DNA from: Bombyx mori
Taxonomy: Eukaryota; Arthropoda; Insecta; Lepidoptera; Bombycidae
Length of the DNA stretch: 64,000 nt
Direction of reading: 5' to 3'
Assembly (NCBI RefSeq): GCF_030269925.1
Contig: NC_085124.1
Location: forward strand, 12,214,001 to 12,278,000
Shown piece after piece: positions 1 to 10,808 of this stretch; within the stretch, counting starts at the first letter, position 1, and each line of letters opens with the position of its first letter. Both the position numbers and the translations under genes were made by a program. The notes below the pieces were generated by a model. The model made no database searches and was not told the origin of the DNA. It worked only from the letters and a program-made list of their open reading frames with translations.

Positions 1-923
1 AATAATAATTACAAATCTCAGATCCTTCTTTAGAGTCTATTACGAACATCAGGTTTCCGTTTTAGGTCATTGCATTTGTATTTCTTTTTATTTATTTAAT
101 TTCTTGAACTCAGAATTTGTATTTTTGTATTGTGCGCTATTTTTTATTCGAATGCTACATGGCAACAAGTTAATTGGCCAATCTTCACCTCTGCATCAGC
201 TTATTATAGTAGAATCTAAGACAAGGGCCGTTTATTTGTTTGTTTTTATATATATGAAAAAAAGTGGAATGCCGTTTTTTTTGTTGTTTGTATATATAAG
301 AAAAAGTGGAATGCACCGACGGAAGCAACGCCGGTGGGATATAAATGATGCATTCCCACAGCAATAATAAAGGTTCTATAGAAAAGAAATCACTCAAACG
401 AAATTTTGCTGTATACAAACTTTTAATTCACTACTACAGAATGTAATCAAACCAGAATCTCATAATCTCCGTTTCGATTTAATATAAATCATAAGCCTCA
501 ATTAATTATCGCGGAAAGCGTCCTCCGAATTTACGCATTCAAAGTATCAAGATCACTTAGAGTTGGTTTGCGGATCGTTTTTTCCACCAAAACGTCTCGA
601 TAGAACGAACTTCCGATGGAGTTTTCGGGAGCGTTCCAAATTTTGACAGAACTTAGCGATTAGATAAGAAACGAAGTTAAATCCGATTGAAAAGTTTTCA
701 GTCGACACTCCCGTGAAAAGATTACTTTCGGTACAACGATGGAGCGTACGTACAGATGGTTTAGGTTTTAATTGTCGAAATTAATAAATAAAAAACCATA
801 AAGGGTATAAATATTTTGTATGAATTCAATAGGACTGTACGTTTCAGTTGTGGCATCGAGCTCGTATCTATGGACACAATACCGCTCATGAGACGAGCTT
901 CCTCTTATTTTTATCCATACTAA
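1..923. other. AT-rich spacer, no gene seen
   Basis: Small open frames occur on both strands around 104-418 but overlap each other and show no recognisable domain or splice context. I see no known repeat. Confidence 0.5.
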
Positions 924-1339
924 TCTATACTAATATTATAAAGAGGAAAGATTTGTTTGTATTGAATAGGCTCCGAAACTACTGAACCGATTTGAAAAAT
1001 TCTTTCACTGTTTGGAAGCTACACTAGGCTATAAACTTTTTTGAAAAAAATTAGAGATCTTTACTAAAACTCTAATAATGTAAGCCAAGGTGTAAAAAAA
1101 TTACCTAAAATATTATTTACATCGCGTGTCCTGCGAAAACTATTGATGATAGAATAAAATAATGTACTACGACTTTGTAGAACACATTTTTAATTACAAA
1201 AAGTGCCGCGATAGCATATTATGTCTAGCTATAGTAGTTATGCCGCAATAAGTGTTCTTTTATATAAAAAAATAAAACAACGTCAAATAACGTTGGATTT
1301 TTTGTTAAAGACCCGAGCGGAGCCGGAGCGGGCCGCTAG
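924..1339 (+). mobile_element. Non-autonomous Helitron, family A
   Basis: Starts TCTATACTAATATTATAAAG and ends in a GC-rich tail finishing GGGCCGCTAG. The flanks are A on the left and T on the right, as expected for Helitron insertion between A and T, with 5' TC and 3' CTAG. There is no TIR, no target duplication and no RepHel coding sequence in its 416 bp. The family call rests on end structure. Confidence 0.7.
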
Positions 1340-2285
1340 TATGTAAATAAAATGGTAAGAACAGAAAACTTCATTTTATGAAGTAGCGATTTTATGAAGA
1401 AGTGTTCCACGGACTATGACCAGATTTCTTGGCATATGAGAAAAAAAACCAAGACTCCATGCAAAAAGCATGTAAAATACGCGCTAGTAATACATTTAAA
1501 TACACACAAATACATTTAATTACAACTTTAATATTTGGTCTTAGGTTATGAACCCTAGTTTTGCAGGCTTCGAATTGAACACCACCTTTACGAGAAGACA
1601 TGTCATTTTGCTGATACGTTTTTATTCTCTAGAGTTTGAATAGAGTCCACACCAGTTTGGCTGGGTCAAATCCAAAATCGACAAAAACTACTAACCATGT
1701 TATTATGTCGTACTAACCAATTGCTATTATATGTACTTAGGCTAAAAAATCCGTGTTATTCGATACGACTACACAGCGGGATTTACTTACAGACGGTGTT
1801 GACAGCTTGTCTCCTCAAACTCTAGACTAATGTGAATACTTTTAACGCCAGGTCTTCTGTACATATTAGTATTTGTGTACCTAACAAACAGCGTTGAGCT
1901 CCGTGAGAGAACAACAAGTGAATATTTCGCATTATGAGAAATAGTATGTCTCTTCATTACCTACTTTAAGAGTGTTTTTATGTCCCCGACAAAGGGAAAT
2001 AAAGTTATGAAATTGCTTCATTCGAAGAATGATTCAGTCATATTATATTGTTCGTCAGCTTTTGTATTGTAAGCATATTGAAATATATTATTCACGCTGT
2101 TAGAAAATTGCGCGTTCTGGAGGAAGATCGGCTTGGTTAGAATCAGGTGGTAGTATACATTTTATTGCAAAGTATTCAGTGATCTAGTGCAGTGAAGACT
2201 TTGACTTCGTGTACCAAGATTGACCATTTCAAAAAGGCATCACAAACCAACGATTTCTGTTTAGAAATGAACTTTTTTTGTTGAC
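1340..2285. other. Spacer without recognised gene or repeat
   Basis: A 69-codon minus frame at 1392-1601 has no recognisable content. Nothing else was identified. Confidence 0.45.
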
Positions 2286-2289
2286 CAAG

Positions 2290-2760
2290 GTACAAATAAA
2301 ATTTAATAAATTTGAATTAAAAAATAGTGTACGAAAAATGATTTTATTGTAAAAAAAGCGTGGGGTGCTTTTCAGGATATTATCAAAATAACCCTTCTAC
2401 TCATATCTGTTCACAAAATATTTATAACTACTGATACTATGCACCCCACGCTTTTTTTACAATAAAATCATTTTTCTCTTACACTATATTTTTAATTAAA
2501 ATTTATTTTCTATTTTTTAGTTGGATTTTCTATAAAAGCGTATTTTGTTAGTTTTTTTAAAGTTTTATTTATTTTTCATTTTTTAGTTGAATTTAAAATT
2601 TTTAATTTTTTTTTTAAATATTGAATTGTCATCGGTCCTTAATAAGTATACCAAATTTCGAGTTAATCTGACATTTTGAAGGGGTCAAAATCATGTTGAA
2701 AGATTCCGTTACAAACTTAATATCTGAAGCTAATAAAAGCGTATTAAAAAAACGTCCCAT
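2290..2760. repeat. Dispersed repeat with a perfect 35-bp hairpin
   Basis: Positions 2334-2368 and 2441-2475 are exact reverse complements (35 of 35) around a 72-nt loop, each carrying the core GCGTGGGGTGC or its complement. Weaker inverted similarity continues outward for about 30 bp on each side. The part to the right (2626-2720) recurs in 25370-25745, so this is a dispersed family, possibly a non-autonomous DNA transposon. Family unknown. Confidence 0.6.
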
Positions 2761-3150
2761 CATGATAATAAAAATACAGTGAGATTCTCCGTTCTTTTTT
2801 TTTATCTTTTATCATCGAACTTACCACAAGCTACCCCCTCGGACGATTAAAGTTTGTCATCACCAATAAGCATTAATGTACATTATCGAATATTTAAATA
2901 AGCATATTATTATAATAAGATACAAGTTCAGTAGTAAAACAAAGAATCTACAATTGCGATGCCCTAGATCGATGAACAGATAGGAACAGATTTTTTTTTA
3001 TATTTATTAAAACTTCTTATCTTTATATGGTATTCGAGGAACTGTAAACGAGTTTAAAAGCCCGAATAGAATTATAGCATCGTTTCGCATTGCTCGAGAG
3101 CTAAGTCATTAATTATGTTTAGTAAGCTCTGAAAGCTTAATATGTTTGCC

Positions 3151-3168
3151 TATATATATATATATATA
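3151..3168. repeat. (TA)n microsatellite
   Basis: About nine TA units in a row. Confidence 0.85.
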
Positions 3169-3179
3169 AGCTAAACTTA

Positions 3180-4135
3180 TTCCTTGACATTAAATTCAAT
3201 GAACCTTATCAGAATGCTCAAAGTCACCATAGAAAATGGATAGGGCTATGCTCGGAGTTTTCTTACCAAATCGCAGAAGAATGAAGGTAACTGACATAGC
3301 TCGGTTGGACAGCCGGTGGACTTTTCGTGTTCACTTTGCGGAGCTGGTCCCCCAATTAATGAGTACAGCCGGTTCTTTGAGCCGACTGCTCCCGCATATT
3401 GGGGAGCCGGATCAGGTTGTGTGCCGCCTCTACGCGGGGATAGTGCGATCGATGGCCCTGTACAGCGCGCCTGTATGGGCTATGGCTCGGTTCCTGCGCC
3501 GGCCGCAGCGTACCGTTGCCATCAGGGTCATCCGCGGATATCGCACCGTCTCCTTCGAGCCAGCGTGTTTGTTGGCGGGGACGCCGCCATGGGAGCTGGA
3601 GGCGGAGTTGCTCGCTTCCGATTATCGGTGGCGCAGCGAGCTTCGTGCTCTGGGCGTGGCGCGTCTCCCCGAAAGTGAGCTGCGGGCACGGAAGGCCCAT
3701 TCTTGGCGGTCCGTGCTCGAGTCGTGGTCCGGCGTCTGTGGGACGGCGGAATGAATGTAAAATGCTCTGCGTTAACCCTGTCCCGCCGTCTTAATAGCCC
3801 CGACTGGGCTCCGGCCCGGTCTGGGGTAGAGCTCCAGCTGTAGCGGCAGGAGTTTTTAGTGAGGTTCAACTCCCACATCCGGCAATTTTCTCCTGTGGAA
3901 AAAAAACTGACATAGCTGACATAGCAAGCTTCAACTGGCAGTGCAGTAGGCATTGCTCATAGAAGATATGGCCGCTGGGACCGAAAATTTCTGAATTATC
4001 CGAATATTCCGAAGGGTGACTGCATACCGGAAAGCGCAGCGTGGGCAGGCCTCTTTTGAGGGGGATAGACGATTCAAAAGGTCACGGGAATCCGCTTATG
4101 TCGAGCAACGGGCATGGATACTGAAATATATTAGC
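3180..4135 (+). pseudogene. RTE-like LINE reverse transcriptase C-terminus, interrupted
   Basis: Left part: a frame reading MDRAMLGVFL then MKVTDIA, the C-terminal tail typical of a lepidopteran LINE polymerase. Right part: after an inserted fragment the same protein resumes in shifted frames with HIAHRRYGRWDRKFLNYP and TIQKVTGIR, matching the continuing pattern of that tail. The two halves are separated by an R1-clade fragment at 3301-3905, so the outer element is older. Several frameshifts make it non-functional. A related C-terminus lies at 17041-17395. Confidence 0.6.
3301..3905 (+). mobile_element. 5'-truncated R1-clade LINE fragment
   Basis: This encodes the last ~150 residues of an R1-type reverse transcriptase protein: LDSRWTFRVHFAEL, then a segment with RLYAGIVRSMALYSAPVWA, RRPQR, GYRTVSFEP and LAGTPPWELEAE. 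It is GC-rich against an AT-rich background. The frame closes near 3752 and is followed by a 3' region and a short A tract (3899-3906). The motif ACTGACATAGC is present immediately before (3290-3300) and after the A tract (3906-3916), a plausible target-site duplication. The open frame at 3236-3754 is therefore a chimera of outer and inner elements, not a gene. Confidence 0.7.
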
Positions 4136-4439
4136 TAAGCAGCATCTCTGATTTTAACTTTTTTAACTTCGAATTTTTTTAATTCTTATTTCCATTATAT
4201 TTATTTGATATTTATGTGTAATTTATTGATGTTCTTCGTATTATGATGCATCTTCGATGAAAAATCAACTATAATCTAGCAATATTTTCTAAATTTAATA
4301 TACTACATAGTGAAAAATCATCGTTTAGGGAAAATGTATTCAAAGGAAAAGGTATACATTAACTACGAGCAAATATTAAATAAATATTTGTGCTTCTAAA
4401 TAACTTTTGGAGATTTTTTTTGGTAGTAATGTTTGTGGT

Positions 4440-4640
4440 GGCTCGAAGACCTCTTGCTTCCCCAGGATAGGGCGTGAGACTGAGCAAACGTGAGGTCAGC
4501 CAGGAGGGATGGAAGAATTGTTCCTGTAGAAGGCCTAACAGATTTAGAGGGAGCTGCTACGAAATTGCATCTACTACTAAAATGGGAATCGCGACCCGCT
4601 AAGAAGACTCGGTGAGAAACTCAGCGGCCCAATGTCTAAA
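4440..4640 (-). repeat. Jockey-clade LINE 3' end, degenerate
   Basis: Carries the antisense of the LINE tail seen best at 53731-54510: CGACCCGCTAAGAAG then GAGAAACTCAGCGG, with much divergence upstream. Confidence 0.5.
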
Positions 4641-5514
4641 CGCGACGAGCACGGTCATCTATGCTACGGCTATAGCTAGTGTTAGAACTAGAAGCATTAA
4701 TATTGTCATCATATATATTTTGGAGTGAAACTTTTTAGGCGCGTTGAGAGTAAAATCTAACTCGCGACAGATTCGTTACGGCTAGAGAGAAAAGATACAA
4801 TTCAGGAAGAGCGAGAGTGAGAAAATAGACAGAGCGTCTCACGAACCACACGATTGTGGAGAGAGGGAAAGGACAAAATATCGAGTTAGGTCGTTTCTCT
4901 TGTACACAGCGTTCCCTATTTCAAGAGAAATTTGATTTAAGGATGAAAAATGAAGAAGACCACCATGCTACACTCCGCAAAAGAATTTTCACTTCTTAAA
5001 CGTGCACCAAGTTGCACGAGCACCATCTTTTTTTATCGCGTTTTAACAATCTTCCTTTATTTTCGGGTGTATGCACCCTGTATTTAACCCCATTACGGAA
5101 TTCGTCGACATCCAACCATTGGCAGCGTTTCAAAAATTTCAGTAATGGAAAACTTTAGTTTGAAATTGTACAGTGAAACGTCATCGGGACCTACATTCTG
5201 TTAATGCCGGAATTTTTCCGAAACTTCAAAACTGATGCGCTCCACTTTAGTACCTAGTTCCGCTCTGAAACCGATTTCGGGCTTACAGTTTTGTTTGAGT
5301 GGATTCAGTTTGTTGCGTTGTCGAGTGGTCTTTTAGTGTGTACGTGAAAAATGTTATTTGAAACTCTACATCGAATATTCGTTTGTTTTTCTCTTGCATT
5401 AATCACTGCAATATCGTAAGCACGGGTAGGTTTTTTTGTATTTTGTTTTCGATCCTCATGTGAGTTTTTTGGGTCTAGGGAGCGTGCGGGGTTTGTGGGT
5501 TTGACTTTCTGCAG
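4641..5514. other. Spacer with possible regulatory character
   Basis: No coding frame recognised. The run around 5290-5410 resembles a transcribed leader (TTCAGTTTG near 5307 and a GTAAGC donor-like site near 5416) but this is only suggestive. Confidence 0.3.
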
Positions 5515-5694
5515 ATGTTGGGCCCAACGATGTTTTTAGGGCTCTACTCACAATTTCCCTTGCACTCTCTCACCCAACGTCCTATCTTCGCCCGAGACCC
5601 GTGCAGAGTATGGTCAACACTACAAACAGACCGGCACGGCGGCGTCACCTCTAAGACGGCCTATTTCTGCCATGATGCACTCGTGCCCCGGGGT
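5515..5694 (+). other. Possible exon, unassigned
   Basis: The segment is bounded by an acceptor-like GACTTTCTGCAG directly before 5515 and a donor-like GTGAGTG near 5694, and is richer in GC than its surroundings. One frame is open throughout from ATG (MLGPTMFLGLYSQF...), and a second frame is open over its latter part. No domain is recognised and no partner exon was found, so this could equally be chance. Confidence 0.25.
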
Positions 5695-5700
5695 GAGTGA

Positions 5701-6356
5701 CTGCATTTACGTTGCGTTGCTATAGGCTCGGGTAAACCTTTAACACAATGCTGGACGTTCAGCTATTTAGTGGAAAAAATCACGCATTCCCAGCCTTCTG
5801 AGAGGGATTTTTGGCAAAGAATATTCAATCTGCTGTAACATCTTCATTACGTATCTAGTCGTATATGGTATTTAAATGAATTTCAAGCTAAAAAAGGAAC
5901 ACAAGATTAAACGGTAAATGCAGTTTTAATTTTGTCTAAGACTCTCAAAAAAAGACTATTCGTTGAATTTTTCTAAAAAACAATTCCCTGATATGTATAT
6001 ACCACGGATTTTTATGGAGCCCATTATTTCATGTCCAAACAACATAAATATATACACAAGCACAAACAAACATATTTCCTCTAAAATTTGAATGAAAAAA
6101 TTTAATTCCTTTAAATTTGATACCCTTAAGTATTCCTGTGTGACCCCAGGTACGAGGAACGTGACCAAGAATAATTATTTCATCCGCCCCAATTAAGAAC
6201 TGCTAAGTATCTTCTGGTATATTCATGCAATTTGCGGAATATATTTATCTCACTCTTGAAATGGGCACGCATGAGTGTATCACGGTTGAAATAGACAAAA
6301 TAGTGGTATTTACCCGTGCTTTGGATCCGCTAAACAGCATATAGGAATAACGTAAA
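5701..6356. other. AT-rich spacer
   Basis: No gene or known repeat seen. Confidence 0.5.
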
Positions 6357-6358
6357 TA

Positions 6359-7665
6359 ACTAGTCAGGTCATAAGTATTGTCACACAGTAAAAACTTTTC
6401 TTTTAGAATGCTGGCCACAAAAAAGTTTATTGAATTCGAATTTCGAATTGTTCATGAAAATAAAAATGTATACTTTTAGAATTTTACTCATTTTTAAATA
6501 TGGAGTGGACGCTTAAAGAAGACCGTGTTGCAGTTATTGCGTTGCATCGTTGCGGTTACGCGCCAATTCAAATTTTTTACATACTGAAAAATTTGAATAC
6601 AACCAAAAGATTCGTTTATCGTACCATCAAACGATACAATGAAGACTCTAGTGTAGATGACAGGTCAAGAAGTGGTCGCCCTCGGTCTGTTAGGACTCCA
6701 GCAGTGATAAAAGCTGTGAAGGCGCGAATTCAAAGAAATCCCAAACGTAAGCAGAAACTGTTGGCCTTTCAGATGGGGTTAAGCAGAACCACGGTGAAAA
6801 GGGTGTTAAATGAAGACTTAGGGCTTCGGGCATATCGAAGAAAAACAGGACATCGTTTGAATGCTCGTCTAATGGACCTGAGACTGAAGAGATGCCGCGC
6901 TTTGTTGAAGCGGTACGCCGGAAAAAAATATCGGGAAATTCTTTTTTCGGATGAAAAAATTTTTACCGTAGAAGAGAGCTACAACAAACAAAATGATAAG
7001 GTGTACGCACACAGTAATGAAGAAGCGAGCAACCTTATTCCGCGTGTCCAACGAGGTCATTTTCCATCCTCGCTCATGGTATGGTTGGGAGTTTCTTATT
7101 GGGGCTTAACAGAGGTACATTTTTGTGAGAAAGGTGTAAAAACGAATGCAGTTGTGTATCAAAATACAGTCCTGACGAACCTTGTAGAACCTGTTTCTCA
7201 TACCACGTTCAATAACAGGCACTGGGTATTCCAACAAGATTCGGCGCCAGCTCATAGAGCGAAGAGCACACAAGACTGGCTGGCGGCGCGTGAAGTCGAC
7301 TTCATCCGGCACGAAGACTGGCCCTCCTCCAGTCCAGATTTGAATCCGTTAGATTACAAGATATGGCAACACTTGGAGGAAAAGGCGTGCTCAAAGCCTC
7401 ATCCCAATTTGGAGTCACTCAAGACATCCTTGATTAAGGCAGCCGCCGATATTGACATGGACCTCGTGCGTGCTGCGATAGACGACTTGCCGCGCAGATT
7501 GAAGGCCTGTATTCAAAATCACGGAGGTCATTTTGAATAAACTTTAGTGTCATAAGAATCTATGTTTTGTTAAGTTCATTTTGGTATATGAATGGTTACA
7601 TAATGAATAAACTTGTTTCAATTATTTTACATTAAACATGTGACAGAATTTATGACCTGACTAGG
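6359..7665 (+). mobile_element. Full-length maT (DD37D mariner) transposon
   Basis: The terminal inverted repeats begin ACTAGTCAGGTCATAA on the left and end TTATGACCTGACTAGG on the right. The flanking dinucleotide is TA on both sides (6357-6358 and 7666-7667), as for the Tc1/mariner superfamily. The single long frame inside is uninterrupted. A defective copy in opposite orientation lies at 22886-24164. Confidence 0.9.
6500..7540 (+). CDS. maT-family mariner transposase, DD37D, intact frame
   Basis: A 346-residue transposase that would bind the element's inverted repeats and cut and rejoin DNA in the nucleus. Residues 1-115 hold two helix-turn-helix-like segments joined by the GRPR motif (59-62). 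The catalytic core has D151 in LFSDEKIF, D247 in QQDSAPAH and D285 in SPDLNPLDYKIW; 37 residues separate the last two aspartates, the DD37D signature of maT elements such as Bmmar1. The start ATG follows an A-rich TTTAAAT context and matches the start of the related copy. The stop overlaps an AATAAA. One departure from the neighbouring copy and the related element is DDLPRRL where DDWPRRL is expected (Trp to Leu near the C-terminus), which might weaken activity. No frameshift or stop is present. Confidence 0.9.
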   Translation: MEWTLKEDRVAVIALHRCGYAPIQIFYILKNLNTTKRFVYRTIKRYNEDSSVDDRSRSGRPRSVRTPAVIKAVKARIQRNPKRKQKLLAFQMGLSRTTVKRVLNEDLGLRAYRRKTGHRLNARLMDLRLKRCRALLKRYAGKKYREILFSDEKIFTVEESYNKQNDKVYAHSNEEASNLIPRVQRGHFPSSLMVWLGVSYWGLTEVHFCEKGVKTNAVVYQNTVLTNLVEPVSHTTFNNRHWVFQQDSAPAHRAKSTQDWLAAREVDFIRHEDWPSSSPDLNPLDYKIWQHLEEKACSKPHPNLESLKTSLIKAAADIDMDLVRAAIDDLPRRLKACIQNHGGHFE

Positions 7666-7789
7666 TATAAAAATTTTGCGGGTTTGGTTTTTTTTTGTAA
7701 TTCATTATTGTTTCTTTATTGTGAAAGCCAATATGTGTTAAATGCATATAAATAGCCTTTATACTAAACAATTAAGGTTTAGGCCTAAT

Positions 7790-8010
7790 ATCACGATCAT
7801 CGTTCTCGTCGAACCCACGGACACAGCCTACTGAGTTTCTCGCCGGATCTTTTCAGTGGGTCGCGTTTCCGATCCGGTGGTAGATTCTGGGAAGCACGGC
7901 TCTTGCTAAAGTTCGTGTTAGCAACTTTATTAAGTGTGAGCCCCGTGAGCTCACCTAGTAATTCGGCGAATCTAGAATAACCCCTAGAGGTTACTAGAAT
8001 AGGTAGGAAA
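7790..8010 (+). repeat. Jockey-clade LINE 3' end
   Basis: Sense copy: TGAGTTTCTCGCCGGATC, GATCCGGTGGTAGATTC, then GAGCTCACCTAGTAATTC near its end. Only the terminal ~220 bp remain, as expected of 5'-truncated LINE insertions. Confidence 0.65.
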
Positions 8011-8014
8011 AAAA

Positions 8015-8130
8015 AAGCCTAATGTCTCAAGGTGGATAGTGGAACTCACATTGTGATATCTATTTTTCCGGTGATCGTTTAACACCGGGCGGACCTTGAG
8101 CCTATGAACCGGTCGAAGCAATAAATAAAA
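8015..8130 (+). repeat. Divergent Bm1-related SINE tail
   Basis: Reads CCTAATGTCTCAAGGTGG, then ends with CGAAGCAATAAATAAAA. It resembles the tail half of Bm1 and the arms of the inverted repeat at 51741-52536. Confidence 0.4.
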
Positions 8131-8395
8131 TCAGAGATTTTTTGAATTTTTAATAGAAATTCACGAGAATAGCTAATAAAAGAATTTATGCATTAACTTT
8201 ATCCAAGCGGGCGATTCTACAGAGAACCCTCGACAGATTTACGGTAATCGGTAAACACGGACTACCGATTCATTATTATTAGCCGAAGGAAATACTTAAA
8301 TATTGAGAAATCTTCCGCTTTTTTTTTCTGATTGCGTAGCGACAGTTTGCTTTGTTAATATTCCGAATTTTGTGTATTGTTTGCTTTTTTTGTTA

Positions 8396-8510
8396 TTGCC
8401 ATTGTAGGCAGACGGGCGTACAGCCCACCTGATGGTAAGTGGTCACTGTCGCTCATGGACGTCAGCAATGCCAGGGGCAGAGCCAAGCCGCTGCCTTAAA
8501 GCCTTGCTTC
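8396..8510 (-). repeat. CR1-like LINE 3' end (short)
   Basis: Antisense of the tail that follows the polymerase C-terminus at 16258-16516: GTAGGCAGACGGGCGTAC, CCCACCTGATGG, GGGGCAGAGCCAAGCCGCTG. Confidence 0.55.
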
Positions 8511-8696
8511 GTGTAAAATATATTGGGAATAAGCATGCAATGAAAAATAAAGTAATAAGACGGTGTTCTGATTCTTAGAATTATTGATGTATTTACTTCC
8601 GATTGTACAAATATATTATAAAATTCGACATTATGTTTCTATTCTTATTCTATACATGTTTCTATTTATATTTTAATCATGTTCTATTTTTATTAA

Positions 8697-8938
8697 TCAT
8701 AGCTGTACCCGTCCGCTTCGCTGGGCATTTCAAATTAACGTTATTATTTCTCACTCCCACAAAGATTCTCATAATTAACAACTGGTGTAGGGAGTCCAAT
8801 ACTTATATAAATATAAATATTATATAATATAAAATATATAAACTTATATACATGGATACCAAGTTTCAAGTCAATCGGATGCACGGTTCGGTAGTTATAA
8901 TGGAACATTCATAAAAACCACTGTAGATTTATATACTT
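8697..8938 (-). mobile_element. Non-autonomous Helitron, family B, split by a mariner
   Basis: The antisense end CTGTACCCGTCCGCTTCGC and the body including AAGTTTCAAGTCAATCGGATG match the intact copy at 57278-57527 in reverse. Its 5' end is displaced: the expected TATTAGTATA appears only after the mariner at 10246-10255. The terminal CTAG is altered to CTAT. Confidence 0.65.
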
Positions 8939-10245
8939 AGTCTGGCCATAAATACTGTTACAATTAAAAATAAACAAAATATTACATTTGAATTTGGAAT
9001 CTGTCATTTTTATATGATTGCTCATTGAGTTTTCTCATTTTGGCGCCAATACATTGTACAATATTTTGCGATATTAAAATGGAATGGGGTGATAAAGAGA
9101 ACCGAATCACTGTGATTGCATTACACAAAGTAGGTATGGAGCCAAATGCAATTTTTAAAACTCTCCATACGCTTGGTATTAGGAAAATGTTTGTGTACCG
9201 GGCTATTAATAGATGCAATGAGACCTCCTCTGTTTGTGACAGAAAAAGATCTGGCCGTCCACGTAGTGTTCGTACGAAAAAGGTTGTCAAAGCAGTAAGG
9301 GAAAGATTTCGAAGAAATCCTGTCCGAAAGCAAAAGATTTTATCTCGGGAGATGAAGATAGCACCTAGAACCATGTCACGTATTTTAAAAGATGACTTAG
9401 GACTTGCAGCCTATAAGAGACGTACTGGTCATTTCTTAACTGATCATTTAAAAGAGAATGGGGTGGTAAAATCGAAACAACTACTGCAGCGGTACGTAAA
9501 GGGAGGTCATAGAAAAATTTTGTTTACGGATGAGAAATTTTTTACAACTGAGCAACATTTTAACAAACAAAATGACCGTATTTATGCTCAAAGCTTTAAG
9601 GAATCTTCCTAATTAGTCGACAGAGTGCAACGTGGGCACTATCCGACTTCAGTGATGGTTTGGTGGGGTATTAGCTATGAAGGAGTGACTGGGCCATACT
9701 TTTTGTGAAAAACGTATCAAAACATCGGCACAAGTGTATTAAGATACCATTCTTGAGAAGGTAGTGAAGCCCCTTAACAACACCATGTTCAATAATCAAG
9801 AATGGTCCTTCCAGCAAGACTCGGCGACAGGTCATAAAGCTCGGTCTACGCAGTCTTGGTTGGAAACGAACGTTTCGGACTTCATCAGAGCTGAAGTCTG
9901 GCCGTCGTCGAGTCCCGATCTTAATCCACTAGATTATGATTTATGGTCAGTTTTAGAGAGTACGGCTTGCTCCAAACGCCATGATAATTTGGAGTCCCTA
10001 AAACAATCCGTACGATTGGCAGTGAAAAATTTTCCCATGGAAAGAGTGCGTGCTTCTATTGATAACTGGCCTCAACGTTTAAAGGACTGTATTGCAGCCA
10101 ATGGAGACCACTTCGAATAAGCTTTTTATACCTTTAATTGTTTTATATTTATGTATTAAACTACTAACACACTGTTAAAGTAATAAATGTTATTTGCCAT
10201 AGATTTTTTTTTGTTTTTTTTTGTAACAGTTTTTATGGCCAGACG
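8939..10245 (+). mobile_element. Degenerate DD37D mariner, second lineage
   Basis: The terminal inverted repeats pair GTCTGGCCATAAATACTG on the left with CAGTTTTTATGGCCAGAC on the right, one mismatch. The right flank is TA; the left flank is blurred by mutation. The element sits inside a family B Helitron. Its transposase is related to that at 6500-7540 but clearly a different lineage. Confidence 0.8.
9079..10120 (+). pseudogene. Bmmar1-like mariner transposase, broken
   Basis: The protein starts MEWGDKENRITVIALHK, carries GRPRSVRT, and keeps the first aspartate in LFTDEKFF. The frame then meets TAA at 9610-9612 (after KESS), shifts frame around 9695-9715 where an extra T gives a stop after PYFL, and has another TAA around 9739 in place of a Gln codon. 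The rest (9764-10120) still carries QQDSATGH and SPDLNPLDYDLW with 37 residues between the aspartates, ending NGDHFE. All three catalytic positions are recognisable, but the gene cannot make transposase. Confidence 0.85.
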
Positions 10246-10585
10246 TATTAGTATATACTATGACTATCAATGGCTTTTAATTATTGTCATCTGTCAAGTA
10301 GTGACAGCTTCACCCATGAAAATTATTAAAATGACGGGCTATTCAAAACGAAAAGTTTTATTGGAACTAATGCATATCCATATCTCTATGACAGTTACTC
10401 ACCAAGAGAATCTGTCTGAACCTTTATGGCATTAAAAATAATCTCTTACAGTACTACTACTTGTTTAAACAATTCACTAGTTAACGACCACGAAAATTGT
10501 AGAACACGAAATACGTTTACACGTATAAAATTAATATTCTTAATCACAAAATTGTCAAAACCAAAACGGCTTGGAAACATCAACA

Positions 10586-10808
10586 TCACTACATAGTATA
10601 AAACAAAGTCGCTTTCTCTGTCCCTATATCTGTCTGTCCCTATGTATGCTTAAATCTTTAAAACTACGCAACGGATTTTGATGCGGTTTTCTTATAATAG
10701 ATAGAGTGATTGAAAAGGAAGGTTTATATGTATGATAACATCCATTAAATAGTGGAGAAATCAATAATAAGTAACAGTTTCCAAAGCAAAGGGAGGGCGG
10801 GTCGCTAG
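10586..10808 (+). mobile_element. Non-autonomous Helitron, family C
   Basis: Begins TCACTACATAGTATAAAAC, ends GGGCGGGTCGCTAG, with A before and T after. It is 223 bp, almost the same as the copy at 18578-18799, including the internal TCTGTCCCTAT repeats. Confidence 0.8.

Noticed and set aside
104..418. Small overlapping frames near the left edge
   Set aside because: Low-complexity, opposite-strand overlaps without splice or domain support.
3236..3754. A 172-codon gene
   Set aside because: The frame joins the end of one LINE to the inside of another across an insertion junction; not a single protein.
3356..3953. Minus frames of 114 and 141 codons
   Set aside because: Shadows of the R1-clade polymerase fragment; the plus strand carries the family motifs.
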